Assembly: GCF_006717045.1 (NCBI RefSeq)
Contig: NZ_VFPH01000001.1
Location: forward strand, 806,001 to 870,000
Direction of reading: 5' to 3'
DNA from: Pseudonocardia cypriaca
GTDB taxonomy: Bacteria; Actinomycetota; Actinomycetes; Mycobacteriales; Pseudonocardiaceae
DNA length: 64,000 nt
In this document: positions 53,198 to 61,872 of the stretch, one piece after another
Layout: each line of letters opens with the position of its first letter
Numbering within the stretch: position 1 is the stretch's first letter
Made by a program: the position numbers and the translations under genes
The notes under the pieces: model-generated
Told to the model about the DNA's origin: nothing
Databases searched by the model: none
The model's input: only the letters and a program-made list of their open reading frames with translations

Positions 53198-53892
53198 TGA
53201 CGACGTACGGGATCCTCCTCTTCGACGGGGTGCAGGAGCTGGACTTCGCCGGGCCGTGGGAGGTCTTCCACGCGTCCTCGCGGCGCTGCGGCCGGGCCGA
53301 CACGGTGGTGCTCGTCGCCGAGCGCCCCGGCCTCGTCCGGTGCGCGAACGGCATGCGGGTGCTGCCCGACCACACCCTCGACGACCACCCGCCCCTGGAC
53401 GTGGTGCTCGTCCCCGGAGGCGCCCATTCCCGCATCGAGGCGGAGATGGCCAACCCCGCCGTCGTGAAATGGGTCGAGAGCACGGCCGCGACCGTCGAAT
53501 GGGTCACGAGCGTGTGCACCGGCGCGTTCCTCGTGCGCGCCGCGGGGGTCTCGCGCGGGCGCCGGGTGGCCACCGAACGGGCCCTCGAGGACGAGCTGGA
53601 GCGGCTCGGGGACCTCACGGTCGTGCGCGACGCCCGCTACGTGGTGGACGGCAACCTGGTGTCCAGCCAGGGCGTGTCCGCGGGGATCGACATGGCGTTG
53701 TGGCTGGTCGGGCGCCTGCACGGGCGCGACAACGCCCGCGCGGTGCGGGCGGCGATCCAGTACGAGCCCGCCCCGCCCTACCTGGCCGACGAGCCCGACC
53801 AGTGCACTAGCGCGGGACCGGGCCCGTCGAGTCGCGCACGATCAGCTGGTGGCCGGTGTTCTTGCGCCGCCTGCGCGCCGACGGGGGCTTGA
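53197..53892 (+). CDS. DJ-1/PfpI-family protein
   Basis: 231 residues; start and upstream stop share one base (TGATG). DJ-1 fold: TYGILLFDGVQELDFAGPWEVF at the N-terminus and the nucleophilic cysteine in SVCTGAFLV (C107), SSQGVSAGIDMALWLV near the end of the fold. Similar to isonitrile-hydratase-like or glyoxalase III-like members; no C-terminal AraC domain. The last about 30 residues, after the fold ends (YEPAPPYLADEPDQ), read antisense to the convergent LacI gene and are probably just an extension. Confidence 0.85.
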   Translation: MTTYGILLFDGVQELDFAGPWEVFHASSRRCGRADTVVLVAERPGLVRCANGMRVLPDHTLDDHPPLDVVLVPGGAHSRIEAEMANPAVVKWVESTAATVEWVTSVCTGAFLVRAAGVSRGRRVATERALEDELERLGDLTVVRDARYVVDGNLVSSQGVSAGIDMALWLVGRLHGRDNARAVRAAIQYEPAPPYLADEPDQCTSAGPGPSSRARSAGGRCSCAACAPTGA

Positions 53893-54838
53893 GCGCCATC
53901 GACAGGGCCAGCTCGCCCATCTCGGCCATCGGCAGCCGGACGGTGGTGAGGCTGGGGGCGAGGTCGGCCGCCACGGCGACGTCGTCGACGCCCGCCACGG
54001 ACACCTGTTCGGGCACGGCGATGCGGCGGGTGCGCAGCACCGACAGCACCCCGATCGCCATCAGGTCGTTCAGTGCGATGAGCGCGGTGAGGTCGGGGTG
54101 CTCGGCCAGCAGCTGCTCGGCGCCGGAGGCCCCGCCGTTGCGGGTGAAGTCCGTGTGGAGCACCGGAACGTCGTCGAGCGAGAGGCCGCGGTCGGCGAAC
54201 GCCCGCTCGACGCCGCCTAGCCGGTCGGCCACCGTGGTGAGGACCGGGGGACCGGCGATCACCCCGATGCGGCGGTGTCCCAGCTCCAGGAGGTGGGCGG
54301 CCGCGGCGTTGCCCGCCGCCTCGTTGTCGGGGCGAACGGCGTCGGCCGCGAGGTGGTGGCGGCCGATGACGGCCACCCGCCCGCCGCTCTCCTGGAACGC
54401 GGTGAGCACCGCGTTCGACTCGGCCTGCACCGCGGGCTCGGTGTAGCCGGACCCGGCCACGATGATCGCGTCGGTGCGGTGGGCGATGAGCGTGCGGATC
54501 TGGTGCAGCTCGTTGCCGGGGTCGCGCCCCGAGTGGCAGATCTGCACGGAGAACCCGCGCTCGGCGGCCACCCCGATCACGCCGCTCGCGATCTCGGCGA
54601 AGTACGGGTCGCCGATCTCGTGGACGATCAGCCCGACCGTGGACGTGGCGCCGCCCGCGAGCGTGCGCGCGTGGACGTTGGGGACGTAGCCCATCCGCAC
54701 GGCCACCTCGCGCACGTGTGCGGCGACGGCCTCGCTCACCCCTTCACGGCCCGCGAGCGCCCGGGACGCCGTGGCGATCGACACGCTGGCGCGTGCCGCG
54801 ACGTCGGCGAGGCGAGGTGCCGAGCGGGGCTTTGGCAT
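53807..54838 (-). CDS. LacI-family repressor of the HAAT/DUF993 operon
   Basis: 343 residues; ATG at 54838 with AAGGAGG five bases upstream. Helix-turn-helix RLADVAARASVSIATASRAL and hinge NVHARTLAGG, then sensor domain (VGLIVHEIGDPYFAEI, VSVAGVDDVAVAADLAPSLTTV). Divergent from the operon starting at 54933, with two palindromic operators between. Its 3' end overlaps the convergent DJ-1 gene by 86 bp. Confidence 0.93.
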   Translation of the reverse strand: MPKPRSAPRLADVAARASVSIATASRALAGREGVSEAVAAHVREVAVRMGYVPNVHARTLAGGATSTVGLIVHEIGDPYFAEIASGVIGVAAERGFSVQICHSGRDPGNELHQIRTLIAHRTDAIIVAGSGYTEPAVQAESNAVLTAFQESGGRVAVIGRHHLAADAVRPDNEAAGNAAAAHLLELGHRRIGVIAGPPVLTTVADRLGGVERAFADRGLSLDDVPVLHTDFTRNGGASGAEQLLAEHPDLTALIALNDLMAIGVLSVLRTRRIAVPEQVSVAGVDDVAVAADLAPSLTTVRLPMAEMGELALSMALKPPSARRRRKNTGHQLIVRDSTGPVPR

Positions 54839-54879
54839 CGATGCCTCCTTGCCAGCTGCCGGGGTCGACCGTAGTCTAC

Positions 54880-54905
54880 GCAAGCGCTTACGGAAAGCGC
54901 TTACG
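54880..54905. promoter_or_regulatory. Tandem LacI operators AAGCGCTT
   Basis: GCAAGCGCTTAC (54880-54891) and GAAAGCGCTTACG (54893-54905) each contain the perfect palindrome AAGCGCTT (54882-54889 and 54895-54902), 13 bp apart, in the 94 bp spacer between the divergent LacI gene and the binding-protein gene. This is a classic LacI-family operator core, and it should control both directions. Confidence 0.75.
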
Positions 54906-54932
54906 TGCCTCGACGAGGAGGAGACCCCCACG

Positions 54933-56153
54933 ATGAACGCCCGCACCGCCCTCCGGCTGGGATGCCTCGTCGGCATCTCGGCCCTGGTCCTCACCGCATG
55001 CTCCGGCGGGGGCGAGGCCGGCGGCGGCTCGGCGTCCGAGCCGATCACGGTCGGCATCTCGCTGCCGCTCACGGGCGACTTCTCCGAGCCGGGGAAGGGG
55101 ATCCAGCGCGGCTACGAGGCGTGGGCGGCGGCGGTGAACTCGACCGGCGGCCTGCTCGGCAGGCAGGTGGAGCTGCGCGTCCTCGACGACCAGTCCAACG
55201 CCGACCGGGTCGTGGCCGACTACGAGCAGCTGATCGCCCAGGACCAGGTCGACCTGGTGTTCGGGCCGTTCTCCACCCGCCTCGTCGTGCCGTCGGCGCG
55301 CGTCGCCAAGGAGTACGGGATGCTGTTCGTCGAGCCGGCGGGCGCCGCGGCCCAGGTGTTCGAGCAGGGCTTCGACAACCTCTTCTACGCCGCCCCCGCC
55401 GTCGCGAACGACCACTACAACCACCTCGCCGAGGCGATCCTCGCCATGCCGGAGGGGGAGCGGCCCCGCACGGCCGCGTACGCCGCTATGGACGACCCGT
55501 TCGCGCAGGGCACGGCGTACGGGTTGAAGGAGAAGCTGGAGGCCGGCGGGATCCAGACGGTGGTCGACCAGGTCTACCCGCCCAACACCACCGACTTCTC
55601 CTCGATCGCCGCCCAGATCGCCGACTCCCAGGCGGACATCGTGGTGGGCGGCACCCAGTACCAGGACGCGGTCAACCTGATCGTCGCGCTGCAGCAGCTG
55701 GCCTACCAGCCCAAGCTCGCCGCGTTCTCCACCGCGCCGACCAACCCGGAGTTCTCCAAGGCGATCGGCGGAGCCACCGAGGGCATCGTCTCGCCCACCG
55801 GCTACACGCCGGAGGCGCCCTACCCGTCCAACGTCGACTTCGTGCAGCGCTACACCGCGCAGTTCGGCAGCCCGCCCACCGAGGACGAGGCCAACGCCTA
55901 CACCACCGGCCAGGTCGTGGCCGCCGCCGTGCAGGCCGTCGGATGCGCGGAGCAGGGCGAGTGCCAGCAGCGGCTCGTCGACTGGCTGCGCAACAACACG
56001 GTCGAGACCGTGGTCGGCCCGCTCAGCTGGGACGCGCAGGGCCGCCCACAGAGCGCCCACCTCATCCAGCAGTACGTCGGCGGCCAGATCCGGATCGTGC
56101 TGCCGAAGGACACCGCGGAGGCGGAGCTCACCTACCCGAAGGCCACCTGGTGA
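54933..56153 (+). CDS. HAAT-type (branched-chain-like) ABC substrate-binding lipoprotein
   Basis: 406 residues; ATG after GAGGAGGAG. Signal with lipobox LVLTACS, then a Peripla_BP_6 (LivJ-like) domain: ITVGISLPLTGDFSEPGKGI, YEAWAAAVNSTGGLLGRQVEL, QVDLVFGPFSTRLV. The HAAT family takes up branched-chain amino acids, amides, urea or aromatic compounds. Control by a LacI repressor and linkage to sugar-type enzymes make a carbohydrate-like or polyol-derived ligand likely here (inference). Confidence 0.92.
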   Translation: MNARTALRLGCLVGISALVLTACSGGGEAGGGSASEPITVGISLPLTGDFSEPGKGIQRGYEAWAAAVNSTGGLLGRQVELRVLDDQSNADRVVADYEQLIAQDQVDLVFGPFSTRLVVPSARVAKEYGMLFVEPAGAAAQVFEQGFDNLFYAAPAVANDHYNHLAEAILAMPEGERPRTAAYAAMDDPFAQGTAYGLKEKLEAGGIQTVVDQVYPPNTTDFSSIAAQIADSQADIVVGGTQYQDAVNLIVALQQLAYQPKLAAFSTAPTNPEFSKAIGGATEGIVSPTGYTPEAPYPSNVDFVQRYTAQFGSPPTEDEANAYTTGQVVAAAVQAVGCAEQGECQQRLVDWLRNNTVETVVGPLSWDAQGRPQSAHLIQQYVGGQIRIVLPKDTAEAELTYPKATW

Positions 56154-57034
56154 CCGGATCCCTCCTCTTCCAGAGCCTGGTGCTCGGCATCCTGCTGGGC
56201 GGGCTCTACGCGCTGCTCGCCGCCGGGCTCACGCTGTACTTCGGCGTGATGCGGGTGGTGATGATCGCCCACGCCGCGTTCCTCGTGCTCGCCGCGTACC
56301 TGGCGTGGGACGTCCACCAGCGCTTCGGCATCGACCCGCTGCTCTCGCTGGTGGTCACCGTGCCGCTGTTCTTCCTCGCGGGCGTCGGGTTCCAGCGCCT
56401 GCTGATCGCCCGGCTGCGCCCGGCGACGGTGACGATGATGTCGGTGCTGCTGACGTTCGCGGTGGCACTCACCATCGAGGGCATGCTCGGGTTCGTCTAC
56501 TCGGGCACGCAGCGGCGGGTGCAGCTGTCCTACAGCGCCGCGAGCATCGAGGTGTTCGGCGCGCAGGTGGCGGTCGTCAAGCTGATCGCGTTCGGGCTGG
56601 CCGCGCTGTCGCTGCTCGCGCTGTACCTGCTGCTCACGCGCAGCCGGTTCGGCCAGGCGCTGCGCGCCACGATCCAGCACCCGCAGGCGGCGCGGCTGAT
56701 CGGCATCGACACCGACCGGGTGGCCGGCTACGGCTTCGGGCTGGGCCTGGCCACGGCCGCGGTCGGCGGGGCGGCGCTGTCGCTGGACTCCACGATCTAC
56801 CCGTCGCTGCACTGGCACTGGATCGGCCCGCTGATGGCGATCATCGTGGTCGGCGGGCTGGGCAGCATCCCCGGCGCGGCGATCGCGGCGATGGTGCTCG
56901 GGATCGTGCAGAGCCTGCTGCAGCTGCCGCTGGGCACCACGTGGGCGCAGACGGTGTTCTACCTCGCGCTCTTCGCCACCCTGCTGGTGCGACCGCAGGG
57001 CTTCTTCGGAGGTCGCCTTGCCCAGCGCTTCTAG
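56150..57034 (+). CDS. HAAT ABC permease LivH-like
   Basis: 294 residues; GTG overlaps the upstream stop. LivH features: SLVLGILLGGLYALLAAGLTLYFGVMRVVMIAHAAF-type N-terminus, RSRFGQALRATIQHPQAARLIGID (the ABC-contact loop), GGLGSIPGAAIAAMVLG. Eight TM helices. Its stop codon lies within the first unit of an 18 bp tandem repeat. Confidence 0.92.
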   Translation: MTGSLLFQSLVLGILLGGLYALLAAGLTLYFGVMRVVMIAHAAFLVLAAYLAWDVHQRFGIDPLLSLVVTVPLFFLAGVGFQRLLIARLRPATVTMMSVLLTFAVALTIEGMLGFVYSGTQRRVQLSYSAASIEVFGAQVAVVKLIAFGLAALSLLALYLLLTRSRFGQALRATIQHPQAARLIGIDTDRVAGYGFGLGLATAAVGGAALSLDSTIYPSLHWHWIGPLMAIIVVGGLGSIPGAAIAAMVLGIVQSLLQLPLGTTWAQTVFYLALFATLLVRPQGFFGGRLAQRF

Positions 57035-58097
57035 TCGTCACAGCGCTTCTAGTCGTCACAGCGCTTCTGGTCGTCACAGCGCTTCTAGCCGTCACAGCGT
57101 CTCCAAGTGGGTGGCGCTGGTCGTCGGCGCCGCCGCGGTGCTCTCGTTCCCGCTCTGGAGCCCGAACCCGTACATCCTGTCCGCGGGCGTGGTCGTGCTC
57201 TCGTACGCGGTCCTGTCGACGTCGTGGAACTTCGTCGGCGGGTTCACCGGCTACATGTCCCTCGGGCACGCGGCGTGGTTCGGCCTGGGTGCCTACGGCA
57301 CCGGGCTGCTGATCGCGCGGGCAGGCGTGCCGAGCTTCCTCGCCCTCGGGCTGGCCGCCGTGGTCGTCGCGGTGCTCGCGGTGCCGATCGGGATCGCCGC
57401 GCTGAGGGTGCGCGGGGCGTCGTTCGTGATCGTCTCGATCGCGCTGGTGCTGGTGCTGCTGCTGGTGTTCCAGAGCTGGCGGGACGTCACGGGCGGGTCC
57501 GACGGCCTCACCGTGCCGCGCCCGTTCCCCGACCTGCTGCGCCCCCAGCACCACGCCGTGTTCTTCATCCTCTTCGCCGTGCTGCTCGGGGTGGCGCTGC
57601 TGGCCTGGTGGACGATCGACCGGTCCCGCTTCGGCCTGGGTCTCAAGGCGATCCGCGAGGACGAGGACAAGGCCCAGTCGCTCGGGGTGCCGACGTTCGC
57701 CTACAAGCTCGTCGCATTCGTCGTCTCCGCGACGTTCACCGCGCTCGGCGGCGGCCTCTACGCGCTGTGGTTCGGCGACCTCGACCCGATCTTCCAGTTC
57801 TCGATCCTGCTCGGCTCCTACATGGTGCTGATGGCGCTGCTGGGCGGGGTGCGGCACCTGTTCGGGCCGGCGCTGGGAGCGCTGGTCGTCGGCGTGGCGA
57901 TCGAGTACTTCAAGGTGTCCTACGGCGACACCCAGTTCCACCTGGTCGCCACCGGGCTGCTGCTGGCGGCCGTCGTGCTGTTCATGCCGGACGGCGTGAT
58001 CCCCGCGGTCCAGGCGCTCCTCAACCGGTTCCGGCCGCAGCAGAGCTCGATCCGCGAGGTCAGCGCGGCGGAGCTCCGGGAGCAGGTGAAGCTGTGA
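57018..58097 (+). CDS. HAAT ABC permease LivM-like with N-terminal hexapeptide repeat
   Basis: 359 residues. Start TTG at 57018 with GGAGG five to ten bases upstream; it overlaps the livH-like end by 17 bp. Residues 3-26 are four tandem SASSRH hexapeptides (one SASGRH), not found in typical LivM; the fold begins at about residue 29. LivM features follow: WNFVGGFTGYMSLGHAAWFGLG, IDRSRFGLGLKAIREDEDKAQSLG, LGGVRHLFGPALGALVVG. The repeat codes a basic, serine-rich cytoplasmic tail. Confidence 0.88.
   Translation: MPSASSRHSASSRHSASGRHSASSRHSVSKWVALVVGAAAVLSFPLWSPNPYILSAGVVVLSYAVLSTSWNFVGGFTGYMSLGHAAWFGLGAYGTGLLIARAGVPSFLALGLAAVVVAVLAVPIGIAALRVRGASFVIVSIALVLVLLLVFQSWRDVTGGSDGLTVPRPFPDLLRPQHHAVFFILFAVLLGVALLAWWTIDRSRFGLGLKAIREDEDKAQSLGVPTFAYKLVAFVVSATFTALGGGLYALWFGDLDPIFQFSILLGSYMVLMALLGGVRHLFGPALGALVVGVAIEYFKVSYGDTQFHLVATGLLLAAVVLFMPDGVIPAVQALLNRFRPQQSSIREVSAAELREQVKL
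57024..57095 (+). repeat. Four 18 bp tandem repeats
   Basis: The unit AGCGCTTCTAGTCGTCAC begins at 57024, 57042, 57060 and 57078, with one base change in unit 3 (TGG) and one in unit 4 (GCC); a fifth partial unit follows (AGCGTCTCC). Because the unit is 18 bp, changes in copy number keep the livM-like frame. Unit 1 also supplies the TAG stop of the livH-like gene. Confidence 0.9.
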
Positions 58098-58822
58098 ACC
58101 TCGCGACGAGCGGGCTCACCAAGTCCTTCGGCGGCGTGTGCGCCGTCGACCACGCCACCGTCGAGTTCCAGGACCGGAAGATCAACGCGGTGATCGGGCC
58201 GAACGGCTCCGGCAAGACCACGTTCTTCAACTGCGTCACCGGGATGATCCGGCCCGACTCCGGCACCGTGAGCTACCAGGGACGCGACGTCACCGGGAAG
58301 GCGCCGCACCGCATCGCAGCGGCGGGCATCGGGCGCAGCTTCCAGCTGTGCCGCATCTTCCCGCGCATGACGGTGCGGGAGAACGTGCTCGCCGCCGTGC
58401 GGCCCCGCGGGCTGGCCGGCCTGCTGCGCTCGGCCCACGCCGCCGACGACGTGGAGCGGGCGCGGGGCTGGCTGCGCCGGGTGGGGATCGACCACCTGGA
58501 GGACGTCGAGGCCCGCAACCTGTCCTACGGGCAGCAGAAGCTCCTGGAGCTGGCCGGGGTGCTGATGGCCGACCCCGAGACGATCATGCTGGACGAGCCG
58601 GCGGGTGGCGTGAACCCCGCCCTGATCGACCGGATCGCCACGCTCGTGCGGGAGCTCAATGCGGAGGGGCGCACCTTCATCGTCGTCGAGCACAACATGG
58701 AGCTGGTCATGAGCCTGTCCGACCACGTGGTCGTGTTCGACCGCGGGCGGCCGATCGCCGAGGGCCCGCCGGACGTGGTCCGGGCCGACCCGGCGGTGCT
58801 GGAGGCGTACCTCGGTGTCTGA
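58094..58822 (+). CDS. HAAT ABC ATPase LivG-like
   Basis: 242 residues; GTG overlaps the previous stop. Walker A GPNGSGKTT, Q-loop RSFQLCRIFPRMTV, signature LSYGQQKLLELAG, Walker B IMLDEPAGGVNP, H-loop VVEHNME. LivG-type signature (LSYGQQ) confirms the family. Confidence 0.95.
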   Translation: MNLATSGLTKSFGGVCAVDHATVEFQDRKINAVIGPNGSGKTTFFNCVTGMIRPDSGTVSYQGRDVTGKAPHRIAAAGIGRSFQLCRIFPRMTVRENVLAAVRPRGLAGLLRSAHAADDVERARGWLRRVGIDHLEDVEARNLSYGQQKLLELAGVLMADPETIMLDEPAGGVNPALIDRIATLVRELNAEGRTFIVVEHNMELVMSLSDHVVVFDRGRPIAEGPPDVVRADPAVLEAYLGV

Positions 58823-59564
58823 TCAACCACTCCTGGAACTCCGCGACATCGAGGCCGGGTACGGCCGCGCCGCCCTCGTGCTGCGCGGGCTGTCGGTGAG
58901 CGTTCCCGCGGGCACCGTGGTCTGCCTCGTCGGCCCCAACGGCGCAGGCAAGTCCACCGTCCTGAAGGTCGCGAGCGGGTTGCTCGCCCCGCGCTCGGGT
59001 GCCGTCCGGGTCGACGGGAAGGACGTCACCGGCCTCTCCCCGCAGCGCATGCTCGCCGCGGGCGTGGCCCACGTGCTGCAGGGCCACAGCGTGTTCCCCG
59101 AGATGACCGTGGCCGAGAACGTCACGCTCGGGGCGTACACGGTCACCGACAAGGCCCGGATCGCTGAGCGGGTCGCGTTCGTGCAGGACCTGTTCCCGGT
59201 GGTCCGCGAGCGCTGGCGCTCCCTGGCCGGGCTGCTCTCGGGTGGCCAGCAGAAGCAGGTGGAGTTCGCCCGCTCGCTCATGGTCAGCCCCGAGGTCCTG
59301 CTGCTCGACGAGCCCTCGATGGGCCTCGACCCCAAGGCGACCGCCGTGGTGTTCGAGCAGGTCGCCGCCATGCGCGAGGCCGGGCTCGCGATCCTGCTCG
59401 TCGAGCAGAACGCCCGGCGCGCGTTGGAGACCGCCGACCTCGGCTGCGTCCTCGACCTCGGCCGCGTGCACATCAGCGGCCCCGCACCGAAGCTCCTCGC
59501 CGACCCCCAGCTCGCCGAGCTGTACCTCGGCGGCCGTCCCACCGTTTCTCCAGAAAGCAGGTAG
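58815..59564 (+). CDS. HAAT ABC ATPase LivF-like
   Basis: 249 residues; GTG start, 8 bp overlap with livG-like gene. Walker A GPNGAGKST, Q-loop VLQGHSVFPEMTV, signature LSGGQQKQVEFARSL, Walker B VLLLDEPSMGLDP, H-loop LVEQN. Completes a full LivHMGF-type importer. Confidence 0.95.
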   Translation: MSDQPLLELRDIEAGYGRAALVLRGLSVSVPAGTVVCLVGPNGAGKSTVLKVASGLLAPRSGAVRVDGKDVTGLSPQRMLAAGVAHVLQGHSVFPEMTVAENVTLGAYTVTDKARIAERVAFVQDLFPVVRERWRSLAGLLSGGQQKQVEFARSLMVSPEVLLLDEPSMGLDPKATAVVFEQVAAMREAGLAILLVEQNARRALETADLGCVLDLGRVHISGPAPKLLADPQLAELYLGGRPTVSPESR

Positions 59565-59569
59565 TACGC

Positions 59570-60706
59570 ATGCGCATCGTCATGAACGGCGTGACCGGGA
59601 GGATGGGTTACCGCCAGCACCTCGTGCGGTCCATCCTCGCGATCCGCGACGACGGCGGTGTGCTGCGTCCGGACGGCACGCGCCTCCAGGTCGAGCCCGT
59701 GATCGTGGGCCGCAACCGGGAGAAGCTCACCGAGATCGCGCGCAAGCACGACATCGAGACCGTGCACACCGACCTGGACGCCGCCCTGGCCGAGGACGAC
59801 GCCCCGGTCTACTTCGACTCGCTCGTCACCAGCGAGCGCAAGAAGACGATCCTGCGCGCGATCGCCGCCGGGAAGCACGTCTACACCGAGAAGCCGACCG
59901 CGGAGTCGGTGGCCGAGGGCGAGGAGCTGGTGGAGGCCGCCCGCGCCGCGGGCATCGTCAACGGCGTGGTGCACGACAAGATCTACCTGCCCGGGCTCAT
60001 CAAGCTGAAGCGGCTGATCGACTCCGGGTTCTTCGGGCGGATCCTGTCGGTGCGCGGCGAGTTCGGTTACTGGGTCTTCGAGGGCGACCTGACCCCGGCC
60101 CAGCGGCCCAGCTGGAACTACCGGGCCCAGGACGGCGGCGGCATCGTCCTCGACATGTACTGCCACTGGAACTACGTGCTCGAGCACCTGTTCGGTGGCG
60201 TCGAGGCCGTCATGACGAAGGCGGTCACCCACATCCCGCAGCGCTGGGACGAGAAGGGCGAGCCGTACGAGGCCACCGCCGACGACGCCGCGTACGGGAT
60301 CTTCGAGCTGGCAGGCGGCGTGATCGCGCAGATCAACTCCTCGTGGGCCGTGCGGGTGGACCGCAAGGAGCTCGTGGAGTTCCAGGTGGACGGCACGCAC
60401 GGCTCCGCCGTCGCGGGGCTCTTCGGCTGCCGCGTCCAGCACCGCGTGCGCACACCCATGCCCGTGTGGAACCCGGACCTGCCGACCGACCAGGACTTCC
60501 GCGCGCAGTGGGAGCAGGTGCCGGACAACCAGGAGTTCGGCAACGGCTTCCGCGCCCAGTGGGAGCAGTTCCTGCTCGACGTCGACGCCGGCCGGCCGCA
60601 CCCGTACGACTTCGCCAGCGGCGTACGCGGCCTGAAGCTCGTGGACGCGGCGCTGCGCTCCAACGCGGAGGGCATCCGGGTGGAGCTGTCGGGCGGTGCG
60701 CGGTGA
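59570..60706 (+). CDS. Gfo/Idh/MocA-family dehydrogenase
   Basis: 378 residues. N-terminal Rossmann part with an unusual MRIVMNGVTGRMGYRQH (in place of the common GxGxxG), then GKHVYTEKPTAESVAEG (EKP, catalytic lysine) and the C-terminal barrel (GGGIVLDMYCHWNYVLEHLFG with the conserved Asp/His pair). NAD(P)-dependent oxidation of a sugar or cyclitol is usual for the family. Operon position after the importer suggests it makes the first oxidation of the imported compound (inference). Confidence 0.9.
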   Translation: MRIVMNGVTGRMGYRQHLVRSILAIRDDGGVLRPDGTRLQVEPVIVGRNREKLTEIARKHDIETVHTDLDAALAEDDAPVYFDSLVTSERKKTILRAIAAGKHVYTEKPTAESVAEGEELVEAARAAGIVNGVVHDKIYLPGLIKLKRLIDSGFFGRILSVRGEFGYWVFEGDLTPAQRPSWNYRAQDGGGIVLDMYCHWNYVLEHLFGGVEAVMTKAVTHIPQRWDEKGEPYEATADDAAYGIFELAGGVIAQINSSWAVRVDRKELVEFQVDGTHGSAVAGLFGCRVQHRVRTPMPVWNPDLPTDQDFRAQWEQVPDNQEFGNGFRAQWEQFLLDVDAGRPHPYDFASGVRGLKLVDAALRSNAEGIRVELSGGAR

Positions 60707-61872
60707 CGGCACTCGATCTCCGCGTGGACCTCCCGGTCGCCGGAGGGGGGTGGCGCACCGTCGAGCTTGCGCCGCCCCGGGAGTGGACGACCCACCCCGA
60801 GCCATACCGCAGCCGGGTGGCATTCGCGGCCGCGCACGTCGTGGGCGACCCGTGGGGCGAGAACGTGCCGGGCACACCCGCCGCCGTCGACTGGGAGTCG
60901 ACGCTGGCGTTCCGCAGGCACCTGTTCTCCTACGGCCTCGGCGTGGCCGAGGCCATGGACACCGCGCAGCGGAACATGGGGCTCGACTGGCCCGCCGTGC
61001 AGGAGCTGGTGCGCCGCAGCGCCGAGCAGGCCGAGGCGCACGGGGCCCGCATCGCGGCAGGCGCAGGCACCGACCACCGCACCGACATCACGTCCGTCGA
61101 CGACGTGCTGGCCGCCTACAGCGAGCAGGTCGAGTTCGTCGAGGGCACCGGGGCGCAGGTGATCCTCATGGCGTCGCGGCAGCTCGCAGCCGTCGCGGCG
61201 GGTCCGGACGACTACCTGCGCGTCTACGAGGAGCTGCTGCGCCAGGTGCGCGAGCCGGTGATCCTGCACTGGCTGGGCGAGGCGTTCGACCCGCAGCTGG
61301 CCGGCTACTGGGGCTCGGCGGACGTCGCCATGGCGACGGCGACGTTCGTGCAGCTCGTCGAGGCGCACGCGGCGAAGGTCGACGGGGTGAAGGTCTCGCT
61401 GCTCTCGGCCGAGCACGAGATCGGGCTGCGCGCCGAGCTGCCCGACGGCGTGCGGCTCTACACCGGCGACGACTTCAACTACCCGGAGCTGATCCGCGGC
61501 GACGGCACCCACCACTCCGACGCGCTGCTCGGCGCGTTCGCCGCGATCGCCCCGGCCGCGTCGGCGGCGCTGGCCGCGCTCGACGAGGGCGACCTCGACC
61601 GCTACGACGCCGAGTTCGCGCCCACCCTCGAGCTGTCGCGCAAGGTGTTCGAGGTGCCCACCTTCTACTACAAGACCGGCATCGCGTTCCTGTCCTGGCT
61701 CTGCGGGCACCAGGCCGGGTTCACGATGGTCGGCGGGCTGCAGTCGGCGCGGTCGGTCGTCCACCTGTCCGAGGTGTTCGCGCTGGCCAACTCCGCCCGG
61801 CTGTTCCCGGACCCGGAGGCGGCGGCCGCCAAGCTGCGCAGCCTGCTCGCCGTGGCCGGGGCGGTGCGGTGA
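60703..61872 (+). CDS. DUF993 protein (DHDPS-like TIM barrel)
   Basis: 389 residues; GTG overlaps the dehydrogenase stop. Full-length DUF993: EWTTHPEPYRSRVAFAAAHVV, HLFSYGLGVAEAMDTAQRNMG, DYLRVYEELLRQVREPVILHWLG, VKVSLLSAEHEIGLRAELP, YTGDDFNYPELI, KTGIAFLSWLCGHQAGFTMVGG. The fold is related to class I aldolases; a lysine in VDGVKVS is placed where DHDPS has its Schiff-base lysine. No reaction is established for the family as far as I know. It probably cleaves or rearranges a keto-sugar acid (inference). Confidence 0.88.
   Translation: MTALDLRVDLPVAGGGWRTVELAPPREWTTHPEPYRSRVAFAAAHVVGDPWGENVPGTPAAVDWESTLAFRRHLFSYGLGVAEAMDTAQRNMGLDWPAVQELVRRSAEQAEAHGARIAAGAGTDHRTDITSVDDVLAAYSEQVEFVEGTGAQVILMASRQLAAVAAGPDDYLRVYEELLRQVREPVILHWLGEAFDPQLAGYWGSADVAMATATFVQLVEAHAAKVDGVKVSLLSAEHEIGLRAELPDGVRLYTGDDFNYPELIRGDGTHHSDALLGAFAAIAPAASAALAALDEGDLDRYDAEFAPTLELSRKVFEVPTFYYKTGIAFLSWLCGHQAGFTMVGGLQSARSVVHLSEVFALANSARLFPDPEAAAAKLRSLLAVAGAVR

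Noticed and set aside
57024..57095. Tandem repeat as a CRISPR or recombination site
   Set aside because: The units are contiguous without spacers and keep the coding frame of the permease.
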